From positions 1-11,966 of the forward strand of contig JAPLLQ010000011.1 in NCBI GenBank assembly GCA_026387485.1: a stretch of DNA of 11,966 nt, in the 5' to 3' direction. Position 1 is the stretch's first letter. Every line of letters starts with the position of its first letter. Under the pieces are notes generated by a model that saw only the letters and a program-made list of their open reading frames with translations, was not told the origin of the DNA and searched no databases. Positions 11,608 through 11,966 of the stretch are shown here, one piece after another. Made by a program: the position numbers and the translations under genes. The stretch is from Candidatus Omnitrophota bacterium. Lineage in GTDB: Bacteria > Omnitrophota > Gorgyraeia > Gygaellales > Profunditerraquicolaceae.

Positions 11608-11966
11608 TTTAACCTCTCTTCAACTCTCTTTTTGCGCATCCAGGCAACCTTAACCAGGGCCGCCAAAATTGTGAATATCAATATTAACCCTAGGCGTGCG
11701 CCCAAGACAAACGGCCGGTTAGCCTCCGTCACTCCCCTCATCTTTAAGAAAGCGACAAACTGCGACTCTGCCGCGCCTTCAGGCTTATAAAAAAACCACA
11801 TCCCCAGGATAAAAAACAGGAACAATGGCGTAATGTACTTAATGATAAATTTGTATATCCGCGGCACCCACATATCCGCACCCTTGTGTATCTCATCCCA
11901 GGCCTTCTCCATGCCAAAGACCCAGGCAAACAGGAAAGTCTCAATGGTAGCAAAGACCACGAGAAA
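11604..11966 (-). CDS. Sodium-dependent symporter, NSS/SNF family, C-terminal part
   Basis: The gene runs off the right edge, and only the last 120 codons are present. The visible sequence begins FLVVFATIETFLFAWVFGMEK, typical of the late helices of neurotransmitter:sodium symporter-type proteins. It continues with YITPLFLFFILGMWF, then a loop GAAESQFVAFLKMRGVT and a final helix LGLILIFTILAALVK with a basic KKRVEERLK tail. Such proteins import an amino acid or similar solute with sodium. The tiny protein encoded immediately downstream fits this family. Substrate cannot be told without the N-terminal binding-site helices. Confidence 0.75.
   Translation of the reverse strand, partial: FLVVFATIETFLFAWVFGMEKAWDEIHKGADMWVPRIYKFIIKYITPLFLFFILGMWFFYKPEGAAESQFVAFLKMRGVTEANRPFVLGARLGLILIFTILAALVKVAWMRKKRVEERLK

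Noticed and set aside
10449..11966. The pssA operon as part of the mobile element
   Set aside because: It lies on the 5' side of the intact tRNA, beyond the last core copy, and encodes core membrane-lipid functions.
1..11966. CRISPR array or toxin-antitoxin pair
   Set aside because: No regularly spaced repeats of CRISPR size occur. The small HTH genes lack toxin partners and match excisionases better than antitoxins.

Overview
The window looks like AT-rich bacterial DNA from an uncultivated, Gram-negative-type anaerobe. The right edge (sodium/solute symporter, 34-aa membrane accessory protein, DUF3568-like lipoprotein, phosphatidylserine synthase) is an arrangement I associate with Candidatus Omnitrophota. 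That placement is inference from gene style, not from a marker gene.

The organising feature is a tRNA-Phe(GAA) gene at 10321-10392 (minus strand). Its 3' end is the target of two tandem integrated segments. A 17-bp core, AAATGCCGAGAGAGGGA, spanning the last 14 nt of the tRNA plus 3 flanking bases, occurs three times: 404-420, 5690-5706 and 10318-10334. It divides the window into a left chromosomal flank (1-403, the start of a secreted fibronectin type III protein behind a structured leader), element B (about 404-5706), element A (about 5690-10334) and the right chromosomal flank (tRNA-Phe and the pssA operon). Each element end carries a pair of 7-bp direct repeats (GGGCACA or a close variant) spaced exactly 11 bp, as expected of arm-type integrase sites. 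The right end of each element encodes a small AlpA/excisionase-like HTH protein, intact in A and truncated in B. No integrase is present, so these look like cis-mobilizable cargo elements built up by tandem accretion.

Element A carries one compact minus-strand operon: DUF134 HTH regulator, SO_0444/ArsP-type permease, thioredoxin-fold CPKC protein, DGC-domain zinc-binding protein, secreted CPTC thioredoxin-like ArsF-family protein, CcdA-like ArsG-family permease, and an Fe-S protein. The likely job is metalloid or organoarsenical detoxification coupled to thiol redox. A promoter and a palindromic operator precede it.

Element B begins with a mobile-DNA graveyard: a three-repeat Myb/HTH-like gene broken by one nonsense codon, a fragment of a DUF772-type transposase, and a GC-rich long hairpin. 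A plus-strand operon follows: polyprenyl-phosphate-mannose synthase-like GT2, radical SAM/SPASM protein, and a GT39-like membrane glycosyltransferase. Together these resemble a lipid-linked sugar donor enzyme, its membrane acceptor transferase and an unknown modification enzyme.

The right flank reads leftward as one translationally coupled operon, symporter C-terminus, small accessory protein, lipoprotein and pssA, followed by tRNA-Phe.
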